Shown here: positions 37,136-45,186 of the stretch, one piece after another
How the letters are laid out: each line of letters begins with the position of its first letter
Numbering within the stretch: the first letter of the stretch is position 1
Origin: Candidatus Thiodiazotropha endoloripes
GTDB lineage: Bacteria > Pseudomonadota > Gammaproteobacteria > Chromatiales > Chromatiaceae
Direction: 5' to 3'
NCBI GenBank assembly: GCA_001709035.1
Contig: LVKA01000008.1
Span: 248,001 to 312,000, forward strand
Length of the DNA: 64,000 nucleotides
Translations under genes and position numbers: made by a program
Notes under the pieces: generated by a model
Told to the model about the DNA's origin: nothing
The model's input: the letters and a program-made list of their open reading frames with translations, nothing else
Databases searched by the model: none

Positions 37136-38190
37136 ACGATATTGATGCTCAATTGACCAAGCCGCTGGAGGAGCCGGCGCTGGATGTACAGGGTTTTGAG
37201 CGGCCCAGATTCCTGATGGACCGGCTGGTGGAAGATCTGGTGCCTTTGCTTGAACTGGCCCATCGGCCCGTGATCTCAGCCCGTCAGTTTAGCCGTGATC
37301 AGCTCGTGCAACTCTGCCGTCTGGCTGCAAAATATGAGACCGAGCCCCAACGTATCACCCGTCCCCTGACCGGCAAGATTCTGATCTCTGCCTTCTATGA
37401 GCCGAGTACCCGCACCCGGCTCTCGTTTGAGAGTGCCTGGCATCGTCTGGGTGGGGACATCATGTCGATCACCGACCCGGCAACCACCGGTATTGCTAAA
37501 GGTGAGTCACTCTATGATGTGGGGGAGATGCTCAACCACTATGGGGATATGGTGGTGCTGCGGGACAGTGACGAGCGGGCCGTCTATGAGATGCTTGAGG
37601 CGTTGCGTATTCCGATTGTCAATGGCGGTAATGGTACTGATGAGCATCCGACCCAGGCGATGGCGGATGTCTACACGATGCTTAAAGCGGTGCCTCAGCT
37701 GGTTGACCCGACTCGCATGAAGACCTCTGAAAAAGTCCGTATCGGCATTATTGGTGTGCCGGGTAGGATGCGTACCATCCGTAGCCTGTTGCTGTTCCTT
37801 TCGCTGTTTTCAGAAGGCATCGATGAGCTGGTGATTGTCAGTGAAGATAAGGATCCCTTCTCCGAGGGGCAGTATCAGGAGTTGAGCGGGGCGGGGCTGA
37901 ATATTCGTATTACACCTGATTTGAACGAGGTGCTGCCGCAGCTGGATGTGGTCTATCTGAATGCCATCGCCTGGGTATCGGATGGTTATGAGGAGCATGG
38001 CCGGATCTATCGACTCGATGCCGACTCGCCGTTCAAGCCCGGTGCTGTTGTGATGCATCCTCTGGCCCGGGGGGAGGAGCTTGATCGCAGTCTGGATGAC
38101 ACCCCCTACAATTGGTATTTCGCCCAGGCTCGTGGTGCGGTTTTCGTGCGCATGGCGCTGCTCTCCGTGTTGTTGAAAAGTTATAGCTGA
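37129..38190 (+). CDS. Aspartate/ornithine carbamoyltransferase family protein with altered substrate site
   Basis: This 353-residue protein aligns by eye with E. coli PyrB, with an N-terminal extension of about 60 residues. Carbamoyl phosphate residues are kept: FYEPSTRTRLSFESAWHRLGG and NGTDEHPTQAMADVYTM. The second-substrate site is changed. The PyrB YMTRVQKER loop (Arg229, Gln231, which hold aspartate) reads YLNAIAWVS. The HPLPRVDEI loop reads HPLARGEEL, and Lys83 is lost while Lys84 and Arg167 appear kept. So a carbamoyl group is probably moved to an amine other than aspartate. No regulatory chain gene is present. Start GTG 37129 (or 37132) follows AGGAGG. Confidence 0.85.
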   Translation: MVNDIDAQLTKPLEEPALDVQGFERPRFLMDRLVEDLVPLLELAHRPVISARQFSRDQLVQLCRLAAKYETEPQRITRPLTGKILISAFYEPSTRTRLSFESAWHRLGGDIMSITDPATTGIAKGESLYDVGEMLNHYGDMVVLRDSDERAVYEMLEALRIPIVNGGNGTDEHPTQAMADVYTMLKAVPQLVDPTRMKTSEKVRIGIIGVPGRMRTIRSLLLFLSLFSEGIDELVIVSEDKDPFSEGQYQELSGAGLNIRITPDLNEVLPQLDVVYLNAIAWVSDGYEEHGRIYRLDADSPFKPGAVVMHPLARGEELDRSLDDTPYNWYFAQARGAVFVRMALLSVLLKSYS

Positions 38191-38202
38191 AGTAAAAAAG
38201 AT

Positions 38203-40221
38203 ATGTGTGGTATTGCAGGATTTATCTATGCGGACCGGGATCGACCTGTCGACCCTGAAACCCTGGTGGCGATGGCGGCCATTCAACACCATCGAGGCCC
38301 GGATGGCTTCGGCGTAAGACGCATGCCGGGAGTGGGATTCAGTCATGCCAGGCTCTCCATTGTGGACCTGGATGAGAGTCGCGGGCGGCAGCCGTTCGAG
38401 AGTGCCGATGGGCGGCTGATGCTGACCAAGAATGGTGAGCTCTACGATTACCAACGCATCCGCGCAGATCTCACTGCCCGAGGGGACCGGTTTCAGACCA
38501 AAAGCGATTCAGAGATGATCATGCATCTCTATCCACGTCTCGGGCTGGAGGGGATGCTGCCCCATCTGCGGGGTGAGTTCGCCTTCGCTCTCTACGATAA
38601 ACCGGCCGATCGACTGATGTTGGTGCGCGATCGCTTTGGTATCAAGCCGCTCTACTGGGCTGAAGCGGACGGGGTGCTGGTGTTCGGGTCGGAACTGAAA
38701 GTGCTGTTCGCCCATCCCGAAGTACAGCGAAAGTTTGATCCGGCCGGTGTCTACCATCAATTGATGCAGACCATCGTGCCAGGTTCCACCGCCTTCAAGA
38801 ACATTCATCAGGTATCCCCTGGGCATCAGTTGGTGGTTGAGCGAAAGGATGGGCGCCTGCATATTTCCCAGCGGAAATATTGGGATATGCCCTTTCCTGA
38901 AGAGGGTGAAAGACCCTCGGAGTATGATGAGGGTGAGTGGATCGAAGCGGTTCGCGCCAAGCTGCTGGAAGCGGTGCAGCTGCGTCTGGAGGCGGACGTG
39001 CCGGTGGGCTGTTATCTCTCCGGTGGTATCGACTCCTGTTCGATTCTCGGATTGGCTGCAGCAGCCAGGCAGAGCCCGGTGAAGGCCTTCACCATCGGTT
39101 TTGACAACAAGGACTATGACGAATCCCCGATCGCCCGGGAGATGGCCGAAAGCACCGGTGCGGATCAGGATGTGATGATGCTGGATGCCTCTCATCTTTA
39201 TGATAATTTTGTCGAGACTCTGTGGCACACCGAGCGGACCATCTACAACACCCTGGGGGTGGCAAAACTGTTGATGAGCCGGCATGTGCAGAGCGTCGAC
39301 TACAAGGTGGTGCTGACCGGCGAGGGTTCCGATGAGTTGTTCGGTGGCTATCCCGCCTTCCGCCGGGATATGTTTCTGCACGGTCTGGATCATCTCTCCG
39401 CCGAGGAGCGTGCCGAGTGGGAGAAGCTGCTGGCGGAGCAGAACAAGCTTTTTAAGGGGGCAATGCTGGCAGAAGATGAAGTTCGTCATCAGGCGCTGGA
39501 GGAGAAGGTCGGATTCACCCCGAGCTGTCTGCAGCCCTGGCTGGCTTCCGCTACCCGGGTGCCGGGACTGCTCTCTACAGAGCTGAACGCTCAACTGACC
39601 GACTACGATCCGGGGCAGGCCATTGCACAACAGCTGGATGGCGAGAGTCTCGCGGGACGCCATCCCCTGGATAAGGCTCAGTATGTCTGGATCAAGACCA
39701 TGCTTGAAGGGCAGATCCTCACCTGGGGTGGAGACCGGGTCGATATGGCCAACTCCATGGAGGCCCGTCCCGCCTTTCTCGATCATCATCTGGCGGAATT
39801 GGCGGCACAGCTACCTCCCTCCCTGCGCATCAAGGGCAAGACGGAAAAGTATGTATTGCGCGAAGCGATGAAAGGGTTGTTGCCCGAGGTGCTTTACAAG
39901 CGGGAGAAGTTTGCCTTCATGGCGCCGCCTGCCCACACCGATCCGAAGAAGTGGGCCGCGATGCGGGGATTGGCGGATGAGTATCTGAATCCGACTGCCA
40001 TTGCCGATGCGGGCCTGTTGTCAGCGGAAGGGGTAAAAGCGCTGTTCGATCTGCATGACGACAAGCAGTTAACGGCGGCCACCCAGAACAAGCTGGATGC
40101 GATCATCAACCATATGCTTGGCGTGCAGGTGCTGCATCGTCACTTTGTGGCAACTGATGTACCGGCACAGGCCAAAGCCAAGGCAGAGCAGCTTGGCTGG
40201 CGTGTTGAGGCCTCCATGTAG
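38203..40221 (+). CDS. Asparagine synthetase-like glutamine-dependent amidotransferase
   Basis: This 672-residue enzyme has an N-terminal glutaminase domain (nucleophile Cys2 in MCGIAGF, HHRGPDGFG, LSIVDLD) and a C-terminal ATP-PPi synthetase domain (YLSGGIDSCSILG; VVLTGEGSDELFGGY; MEARPAFLDHHL; YVLREAMKGLLP). It adenylates a carboxylate and amidates it with glutamine nitrogen. It is about 120 residues longer than E. coli AsnB. It lies 12 bases after the carbamoyltransferase, so the two are likely successive enzymes. AsnB-like proteins make the amide of the osmolyte NAGGN in other bacteria, so a non-asparagine product is plausible. Confidence 0.88.
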   Translation: MCGIAGFIYADRDRPVDPETLVAMAAIQHHRGPDGFGVRRMPGVGFSHARLSIVDLDESRGRQPFESADGRLMLTKNGELYDYQRIRADLTARGDRFQTKSDSEMIMHLYPRLGLEGMLPHLRGEFAFALYDKPADRLMLVRDRFGIKPLYWAEADGVLVFGSELKVLFAHPEVQRKFDPAGVYHQLMQTIVPGSTAFKNIHQVSPGHQLVVERKDGRLHISQRKYWDMPFPEEGERPSEYDEGEWIEAVRAKLLEAVQLRLEADVPVGCYLSGGIDSCSILGLAAAARQSPVKAFTIGFDNKDYDESPIAREMAESTGADQDVMMLDASHLYDNFVETLWHTERTIYNTLGVAKLLMSRHVQSVDYKVVLTGEGSDELFGGYPAFRRDMFLHGLDHLSAEERAEWEKLLAEQNKLFKGAMLAEDEVRHQALEEKVGFTPSCLQPWLASATRVPGLLSTELNAQLTDYDPGQAIAQQLDGESLAGRHPLDKAQYVWIKTMLEGQILTWGGDRVDMANSMEARPAFLDHHLAELAAQLPPSLRIKGKTEKYVLREAMKGLLPEVLYKREKFAFMAPPAHTDPKKWAAMRGLADEYLNPTAIADAGLLSAEGVKALFDLHDDKQLTAATQNKLDAIINHMLGVQVLHRHFVATDVPAQAKAKAEQLGWRVEASM

Positions 40222-40275
40222 GGTTTGAGGTGCCTGGCTGGCTCCTCAAGAAAAATGGGATTGGAGTGGTCGAGC

Positions 40276-41844
40276 TCAGCGCCTCTGTTCTTCAGCCAGA
40301 CCCTTATAGAGGCTGACGCACATCAGCAGCAGCACCAGGGTGAATGGTAGACCGACGCTGATTGCGCCAGCCTGCAAGGCCTTCAACGCTTCTGCGCCGC
40401 CACCATACAGGAGTGTGCCGGCAATCACGCCCTCCAGCGTGGCCCAGAATATCCGCTGAGGTACCGGAGCATCCACCTTGCCGCCTGAAGTGATGCTGTC
40501 GATTACCAGAGATCCGGAGTCTGACGAGGTGACGAAGAAGATCAATACCAGGGTAATACCAAGGAATGAGGTGATCGATGACATCGGCAGGTTTTCCAGC
40601 ATATGGAACATGGCCAGGGAGACATCGGAAATGCCGTTCGCCAGTTGGCCAACACCGTTGATTGCCTGATTCAGGCCGGTGCCACCGAAGGCGGTCATCC
40701 AGATCAGGGTCACCAGGGTAGGGACCAGTAACACCGCGATGATGAACTCCCTGACCGTGCGTCCTCTGGAGATGCGGGCGATAAACATGCCGACAAAGGG
40801 TGACCAGGAGATCCACCAGGCCCAATAGAAGACCGTCCAGCCGTGAAACCAGTCACTGTCTTCCCGTCCGAAGGAGTTACTGAGGGGCAGCAGGTTTTCA
40901 AAGTAGGCTGATGCGGTTGATGCTATCTGGCCAAAGAATCCAAATCCCTGGCCCAGTATGAGGACAAACAGCAACAGGAATGCGGCCAGCGCCATATTCA
41001 CATTACTCAACAGTTTTACGCCCCCATCGATGCCTCTCACGACGGAAAATATGGCAATGCTGGTCACGCCGATGATGATGGCGATCTGGGTATTGATCGC
41101 ATTCGGAATATCGAACAAATGGTTGAGTCCACCGGCGGCTTGCTGTGCCCCCAGGCCTAACGAGGTGGCCAGGCCGAAAATGGTGGCCAATACCGCCAGC
41201 AGATCGATAATGTGTCCAGGCCAGCCCCAGCAGGATTCGCCCAGGATAGGGTAGAACGCTGAACGGATGGTCAGCGGCATGCCTTTGTTGTAGGCGAAAA
41301 AAGCCAGTGACAGGGCAACAACCGCATAGATGGCCCAGGGGTGGAGTCCCCAGTGGAACATGGTGGCGCCCATCGCAGTTCGGGCAGCCTCAGGGGTGTT
41401 GGCGGCAACATTGAGCGGTGTGCCATACCAGTTGGTGTAGTAGGCCACCGGTTCGGCAACACTCCAGAACATCAATCCTATCCCCATACCGGCCGCAAAC
41501 AGCATGGCAAACCAGGAGAGTGTTGAGTAGTCTGGGGTAGCGGTTTCGCCGCCTATTCTGATTTTACCGACCGGAAGAAATACCAGAAAAAGACAGAACA
41601 GCACAAAAAAATTGGCGCCCCAGATGAACAGCCAGTCAAAAGCATGGATAGACCAGGCTTTGGTCCCATCAAGCATCGATTTCGCTTCGGCGGGAAATAC
41701 CAGTGTGCCGATCACAAACAGCAGAATCAGGACGGCGCTGATGAAGAACACCGGATTATGCATGTCCATGCCGAACATTTTCAGATTGTCCTGGCCGACC
41801 TCGTAATCCGTGGTGTAGGTGTCGTTTATCGGGGAGTTTGACAT
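40276..41844 (-). CDS. BCCT family betaine/choline/carnitine-type transporter
   Basis: This 522-residue protein has 12 helices and BCCT signatures: FAAGMGIGLMFWSVAEPVAYY in an early helix and the conserved WAWWISWSPFVGMFIARISRGRTVREF. It imports quaternary amines or similar osmolytes, usually with sodium. No long C-terminal osmosensing tail is present (it ends KGLAEEQRR). It converges on the amidotransferase gene and has the shared TTTAG-N2-TACTAA operator at its promoter, linking it to the MarR regulator. Confidence 0.95.
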   Translation of the reverse strand: MSNSPINDTYTTDYEVGQDNLKMFGMDMHNPVFFISAVLILLFVIGTLVFPAEAKSMLDGTKAWSIHAFDWLFIWGANFFVLFCLFLVFLPVGKIRIGGETATPDYSTLSWFAMLFAAGMGIGLMFWSVAEPVAYYTNWYGTPLNVAANTPEAARTAMGATMFHWGLHPWAIYAVVALSLAFFAYNKGMPLTIRSAFYPILGESCWGWPGHIIDLLAVLATIFGLATSLGLGAQQAAGGLNHLFDIPNAINTQIAIIIGVTSIAIFSVVRGIDGGVKLLSNVNMALAAFLLLFVLILGQGFGFFGQIASTASAYFENLLPLSNSFGREDSDWFHGWTVFYWAWWISWSPFVGMFIARISRGRTVREFIIAVLLVPTLVTLIWMTAFGGTGLNQAINGVGQLANGISDVSLAMFHMLENLPMSSITSFLGITLVLIFFVTSSDSGSLVIDSITSGGKVDAPVPQRIFWATLEGVIAGTLLYGGGAEALKALQAGAISVGLPFTLVLLLMCVSLYKGLAEEQRR

Positions 41845-41848
41845 AATG

Positions 41849-41872
41849 AGTATACTAAGTTTAGTGTACTAA
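41849..41872. promoter_or_regulatory. Putative MarR operator, copy 2, at BCCT promoter
   Basis: This nested palindromic block holds AGTATACTAAGTTTAGTGTACT (imperfect 22-base palindrome, shown here as 41849-41870) and the 13-mer ending TACTAA at 41872. TTTAG-TG-TACTAA matches the copy at 33054-33066. It begins right after the -10 and covers the expected start of BCCT transcription, the position of a repressor site. Confidence 0.6.
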
Positions 41873-41903
41873 ATAATATGCTCGTTTAACTGGGTGATTG
41901 CAA
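41873..41903 (-). promoter_or_regulatory. Candidate sigma70 promoter of BCCT gene
   Basis: On the minus strand TTGCAA (41898-41903) precedes CATATT at 17-base spacing or TATTAT at 19-base spacing (within 41873-41880). The start would fall inside the operator at 41861-41872, about 20-25 bases before the BCCT ATG. Confidence 0.5.
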
Positions 41904-42016
41904 GCGTTATGATATTGGCAATTTCTCAGTGACTAATTATTTTGTATGCGCTTTTCGTATAAGCTCAGATCAGTCTGAATTCCATAATTAATAGTAAGAA
42001 CACTAAGGAAATGCCG

Positions 42017-43333
42017 ATGCTGATTACCCAGGCGACTCCCTTCCGCTCCCTTTTATCCGCCGTTGTTTTACTGTGCGGTCCTAGCGCTCTTTACGCCGAT
42101 GAGAAGGAGAGTGAACTGCTGCTGAAAGAGATCCGTCAGATGCAGCAGCGTATCGAGCAACTTGAGCAACAAATTCAAAGCGATCAGGTAGCAACAGAAG
42201 CTGATGAATCGACAGTTGAAGCGCAGATGGATGAAGCGGAGGAGGCTGAAGCTTCACAAACCTCGGTAAATGAGGGCATCAAGGTTGGCGGTGCCGTACG
42301 ACTGCAGTACAGCAATGAACGATACAGGGAAGGTAATCGGGATCGAGGTGGTGATTTCGACTTTGATATCTTCAGGTTGAATTTGGACGGTCAGATGGGT
42401 GGCGTATTGCTGTCGGCGGAGTGGCGATGGTTTCAATACATGAATGCAGTACATCACGCCTGGGTAGGTTATCAGGTTGATGAGGATGCGCAGGCGCAGG
42501 CCGGCATCCAAAAAGTGCCGTTTGGTGTTTTACCCTATAACTCACATAACTTTTTCTTCAGTTCCAACTACTATGTCGGTCTTGAAGATGACTATGATGC
42601 CGGTGTTAAGTACCTGCATCAGGAGGGACCTTGGGATCTCCGCTTCGGCTTCTACTTCAACGACGAGCAGGGTGGTGTCGACGGCTTTGTCGATAACCGT
42701 GAGGATCGCTACTCCTATGATGTGGTGGGTTTTCGCACACCCGGTGAAGGAACCTATGCTGAGCCGGTCAATGCCGTCGCTGAAAACAATACCTTGAATG
42801 CCCGCGTCGCTTATCAGCTGAGTCCATTGGAAGGGGTGGATCTCGAAGTTGGAGTTTCAGGACAGTATGGCCTGTTGCACGATGGTAACGACAAAGCGGG
42901 TAATCATAGCGCTTATGCCGTGCATCTTGTTGGAGACTACGGACCCTGGAATCTGCAATTGCAGGCCACTTCATATGAATACGATGTTGATGGCGGCGCC
43001 GACCTGATGGCGGTAGGAGCCTACAGTTTTTTTGACACTATCCCTGCCGAAGCGGATAGCTATACAGCAAATCTGGCGTACAGTCTCCCTGTTGCATGGG
43101 GGGCAATCACCAATCTGACTTTCTATAATGATTTTTCTCTGATCACCAATAAATCAGCAGGCCTGGATGATACTTGGATGAATGTGCTCGGTGTAGCGGT
43201 TTCCGCTGGTGGACTCTATACCTATATCGATTTCGTTACAGCTGAAAATCAGCCTTTTATAGGTGGCAGTATGGGTACTGACAGTGGAGAGTCGGAACAG
43301 CGACTGAATATCAATCTGGGTTACTATTTTTAG
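42017..43333 (+). CDS. Outer-membrane porin with N-terminal coiled coil
   Basis: This 438-residue protein has a signal peptide (FRSLLSAVVLLCGPSALYA), then a periplasmic coiled coil (SELLLKEIRQMQQRIEQLEQQIQS) and an acidic linker. A beta-barrel of alternating aromatic strands follows and ends in LNINLGYYF, a C-terminal Phe typical of outer-membrane barrels. It resembles phosphate- or carbohydrate-selective porins, but the substrate is unknown. ATG 42017 is 7 bases after AAGGA and is preferred over ATG 42011. It diverges from the BCCT gene, so it may supply the same solute across the outer membrane. Confidence 0.85.
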   Translation: MLITQATPFRSLLSAVVLLCGPSALYADEKESELLLKEIRQMQQRIEQLEQQIQSDQVATEADESTVEAQMDEAEEAEASQTSVNEGIKVGGAVRLQYSNERYREGNRDRGGDFDFDIFRLNLDGQMGGVLLSAEWRWFQYMNAVHHAWVGYQVDEDAQAQAGIQKVPFGVLPYNSHNFFFSSNYYVGLEDDYDAGVKYLHQEGPWDLRFGFYFNDEQGGVDGFVDNREDRYSYDVVGFRTPGEGTYAEPVNAVAENNTLNARVAYQLSPLEGVDLEVGVSGQYGLLHDGNDKAGNHSAYAVHLVGDYGPWNLQLQATSYEYDVDGGADLMAVGAYSFFDTIPAEADSYTANLAYSLPVAWGAITNLTFYNDFSLITNKSAGLDDTWMNVLGVAVSAGGLYTYIDFVTAENQPFIGGSMGTDSGESEQRLNINLGYYF

Positions 43334-43359
43334 GCATATCAGAGGCAATCAGTTTTTTA

Positions 43360-44019
43360 TTATTGCGGCCAGCTGAATTCACAGGTGGTTTCCTGGTTTG
43401 CGCAAATGCCCCGAAACCAGGCGCGCCCCTGTGTGGTTTGTCGCTCCGTCTCAGTCAGTCTTTTCAGTGCCAGGGTCTGCGGATTGCGCTGTTTGCCAAG
43501 TGAGTAGTCCAGCAGGGCCCATTCACCAGAGCAGGCGATCACTTGCTCGACTCGGCCCATGGAGGTCAGCCAGTCGCCTTTCAGGTCGAGCAGCTTAGGA
43601 CTTCCGGCATCAGGGCGCTGATGACCGCTACCGGATTGCACCATGAATGCCACCTGCTTGCCGGGTATCCAGCCGATGCCCGGATAAGTGGCTCTCAACG
43701 GCAGCTTGCTGCGGTTCGGATCATCTTTCGCACCACGGATCTTCAGCCAGCCCTGCTGTGAGCCGATGATCTGGAACTCGATGCCAAAGTTGTGGCTATC
43801 GAAATTGATCACATAGGCGGGCAGTGTGCCGACCACCTGGGCATCTAATTCAGCGGATGCGTGTACTTGCAGGCCATGCTGATCGGTCTCCTTCGACCAG
43901 CCCTCAATCCGGCACTCGGTTTCAGTGGTGGGCACCCAGACCTCTTGTGCAGAACTCAATGAAGCGAGAGCGAGGCAGAAGAGCAGGACAGTGGTTCTAC
44001 TGAATGGTCTGTTGTTAAT
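43360..44019 (-). CDS. Exported protein, candidate immunity partner, with apparent ATT start
   Basis: The frame encodes a clear signal peptide, NNRPFSRTTVLLFCLALAS then LSSA, followed by a 195-residue mature protein with an SH3-like look (GWSKETDQHGLQVHASAEL..., QQGWLKIRGAKDD, GWIPGKQVAFMVQ) and several Cys. The only canonical start (TTG 43959) would fall after the hydrophobic core. ATT at 44019 overlaps the upstream stop as TAATT, in the place where TAATG is usual, with GAGG 10 bases ahead. I take ATT as the start. Coupling to the upstream cell-wall enzyme gene suggests a periplasmic immunity protein. Family not recognised. Confidence 0.6.
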   Translation of the reverse strand: MNNRPFSRTTVLLFCLALASLSSAQEVWVPTTETECRIEGWSKETDQHGLQVHASAELDAQVVGTLPAYVINFDSHNFGIEFQIIGSQQGWLKIRGAKDDPNRSKLPLRATYPGIGWIPGKQVAFMVQSGSGHQRPDAGSPKLLDLKGDWLTSMGRVEQVIACSGEWALLDYSLGKQRNPQTLALKRLTETERQTTQGRAWFRGICANQETTCEFSWPQ

Positions 44020-45071
44020 TATGGTGAGACCTCGGTGAGCAGATAATTCCAGGTGGTCTGCCCCGGATTGGTTCTGATGCTCTCTTCAAAGCGAACATAA
44101 TCGTTGGGGTGCACGGTTGTACAGCCAGCCGAATCGGTATTGGATCGGCTGCCAGAGTGTATCTTGAATGTACGGTTCAGGTCATCGGTGGCGGCCGGGT
44201 TGCTGTTGTCCACATAACCGGTTGCGGCGGTGAAACGCTCAACCCCGCCTTGTCCCCGGTTTACCGCCTCCTGTGTTGGTCTCAGTGCAAAGTCACTGCC
44301 GCCGGCCGAGGCTGGATTGCGGTGGGTATCTTCATACATCTGAATGGTCTGTGGTGTGGCCAGTCTGCCCTGGTCACGGATACCGTCACCGGTGACATCC
44401 TCTCCGACCGAACGTCTGAACCGATTGTCAGGATGATTGGCCAGATTGGCATCGTATTGTGCCGTGGGCTCGGTTGAAACCTGATTGAACTCCGCTACAT
44501 GAACGGCGCCATTGGCCTCTCTGGAGATGACGGCGATACGGTCATCGTAAACACCCTGGCCACTGTTTTCCAAGGTGCCGGTCTCAGTGCGTAAGCCGAC
44601 GATGACAGAGTTGCCGTTGGCCAGGTCATCCTGTGCGGCCTGATCGCCGCGGGTCTGCACAATACTGGCGTAGACATCAAACTTCTGCTGATCAGAGAGT
44701 GTTGATGTGTCCGGCATCTCGGGTGGCTGGTTGCCGGCTTCATTGATCTGTCTGATGGCAGTGCCGATCTCTGCAGGGCTGGCCAACAGGTCCAGGCTGT
44801 TGTGTGCACTGTTTGGTGAAATCGAGTACTGGAGCTCCGCGCTGACCATCCGGTCGAGTGCCTGCTGAACAGCGGGAGGTTGGCCCTGTTTCTGGTTGTT
44901 TAAAAGGGCAACCGCTTCTCCCTGTCTGCCCTGCCTGAACAGATTGGCAACCTCCTGCGCTACAGCCTGGTTACTTCGAACCGGTGAGCTGAGTAGAGTA
45001 TGGGGCGCCCCGAACAGAGGGTTTGGTGAGCGTGACTGACTGGTGCCAAATGTGGTTGCTGATCCGTTCAT
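44019..45071 (-). CDS. L,D-transpeptidase-like cell-wall enzyme, effector-like
   Basis: This 350-residue protein has no signal peptide. Its first 40 residues are Ser/Pro-rich, a helical region follows (about 35-150), and the C-terminal domain contains KIHSGSRSNTDSAGC (His305, Ser314, Cys317). That matches the H...SxGC pattern of YkuD-type L,D-transpeptidases and related peptidoglycan hydrolases. Lack of a signal peptide together with a coupled exported partner fits a secreted antibacterial effector such as the type VI Tlde1 class; this is inference. ATG 45071 has GGAG upstream. No secretion genes are in the window. Confidence 0.65.
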   Translation of the reverse strand: MNGSATTFGTSQSRSPNPLFGAPHTLLSSPVRSNQAVAQEVANLFRQGRQGEAVALLNNQKQGQPPAVQQALDRMVSAELQYSISPNSAHNSLDLLASPAEIGTAIRQINEAGNQPPEMPDTSTLSDQQKFDVYASIVQTRGDQAAQDDLANGNSVIVGLRTETGTLENSGQGVYDDRIAVISREANGAVHVAEFNQVSTEPTAQYDANLANHPDNRFRRSVGEDVTGDGIRDQGRLATPQTIQMYEDTHRNPASAGGSDFALRPTQEAVNRGQGGVERFTAATGYVDNSNPAATDDLNRTFKIHSGSRSNTDSAGCTTVHPNDYVRFEESIRTNPGQTTWNYLLTEVSP

Positions 45072-45186
45072 GGATAACTCCAGTATCTCAGTTCCTTGAT
45101 TTACAGAAGTTCTATTCTATGAGCTCCACCCTGGCTTGGGCACTGGGGATTACCCTAGGCCTGTTAGCGCCAGACAATCGTTCGGC

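Noticed and set aside
38509-39789. 426-codon open frame antisense to the amidotransferase gene
   Set aside because: The opposite strand encodes a full set of AsnB motifs; the antisense protein has no recognisable domain or signal.
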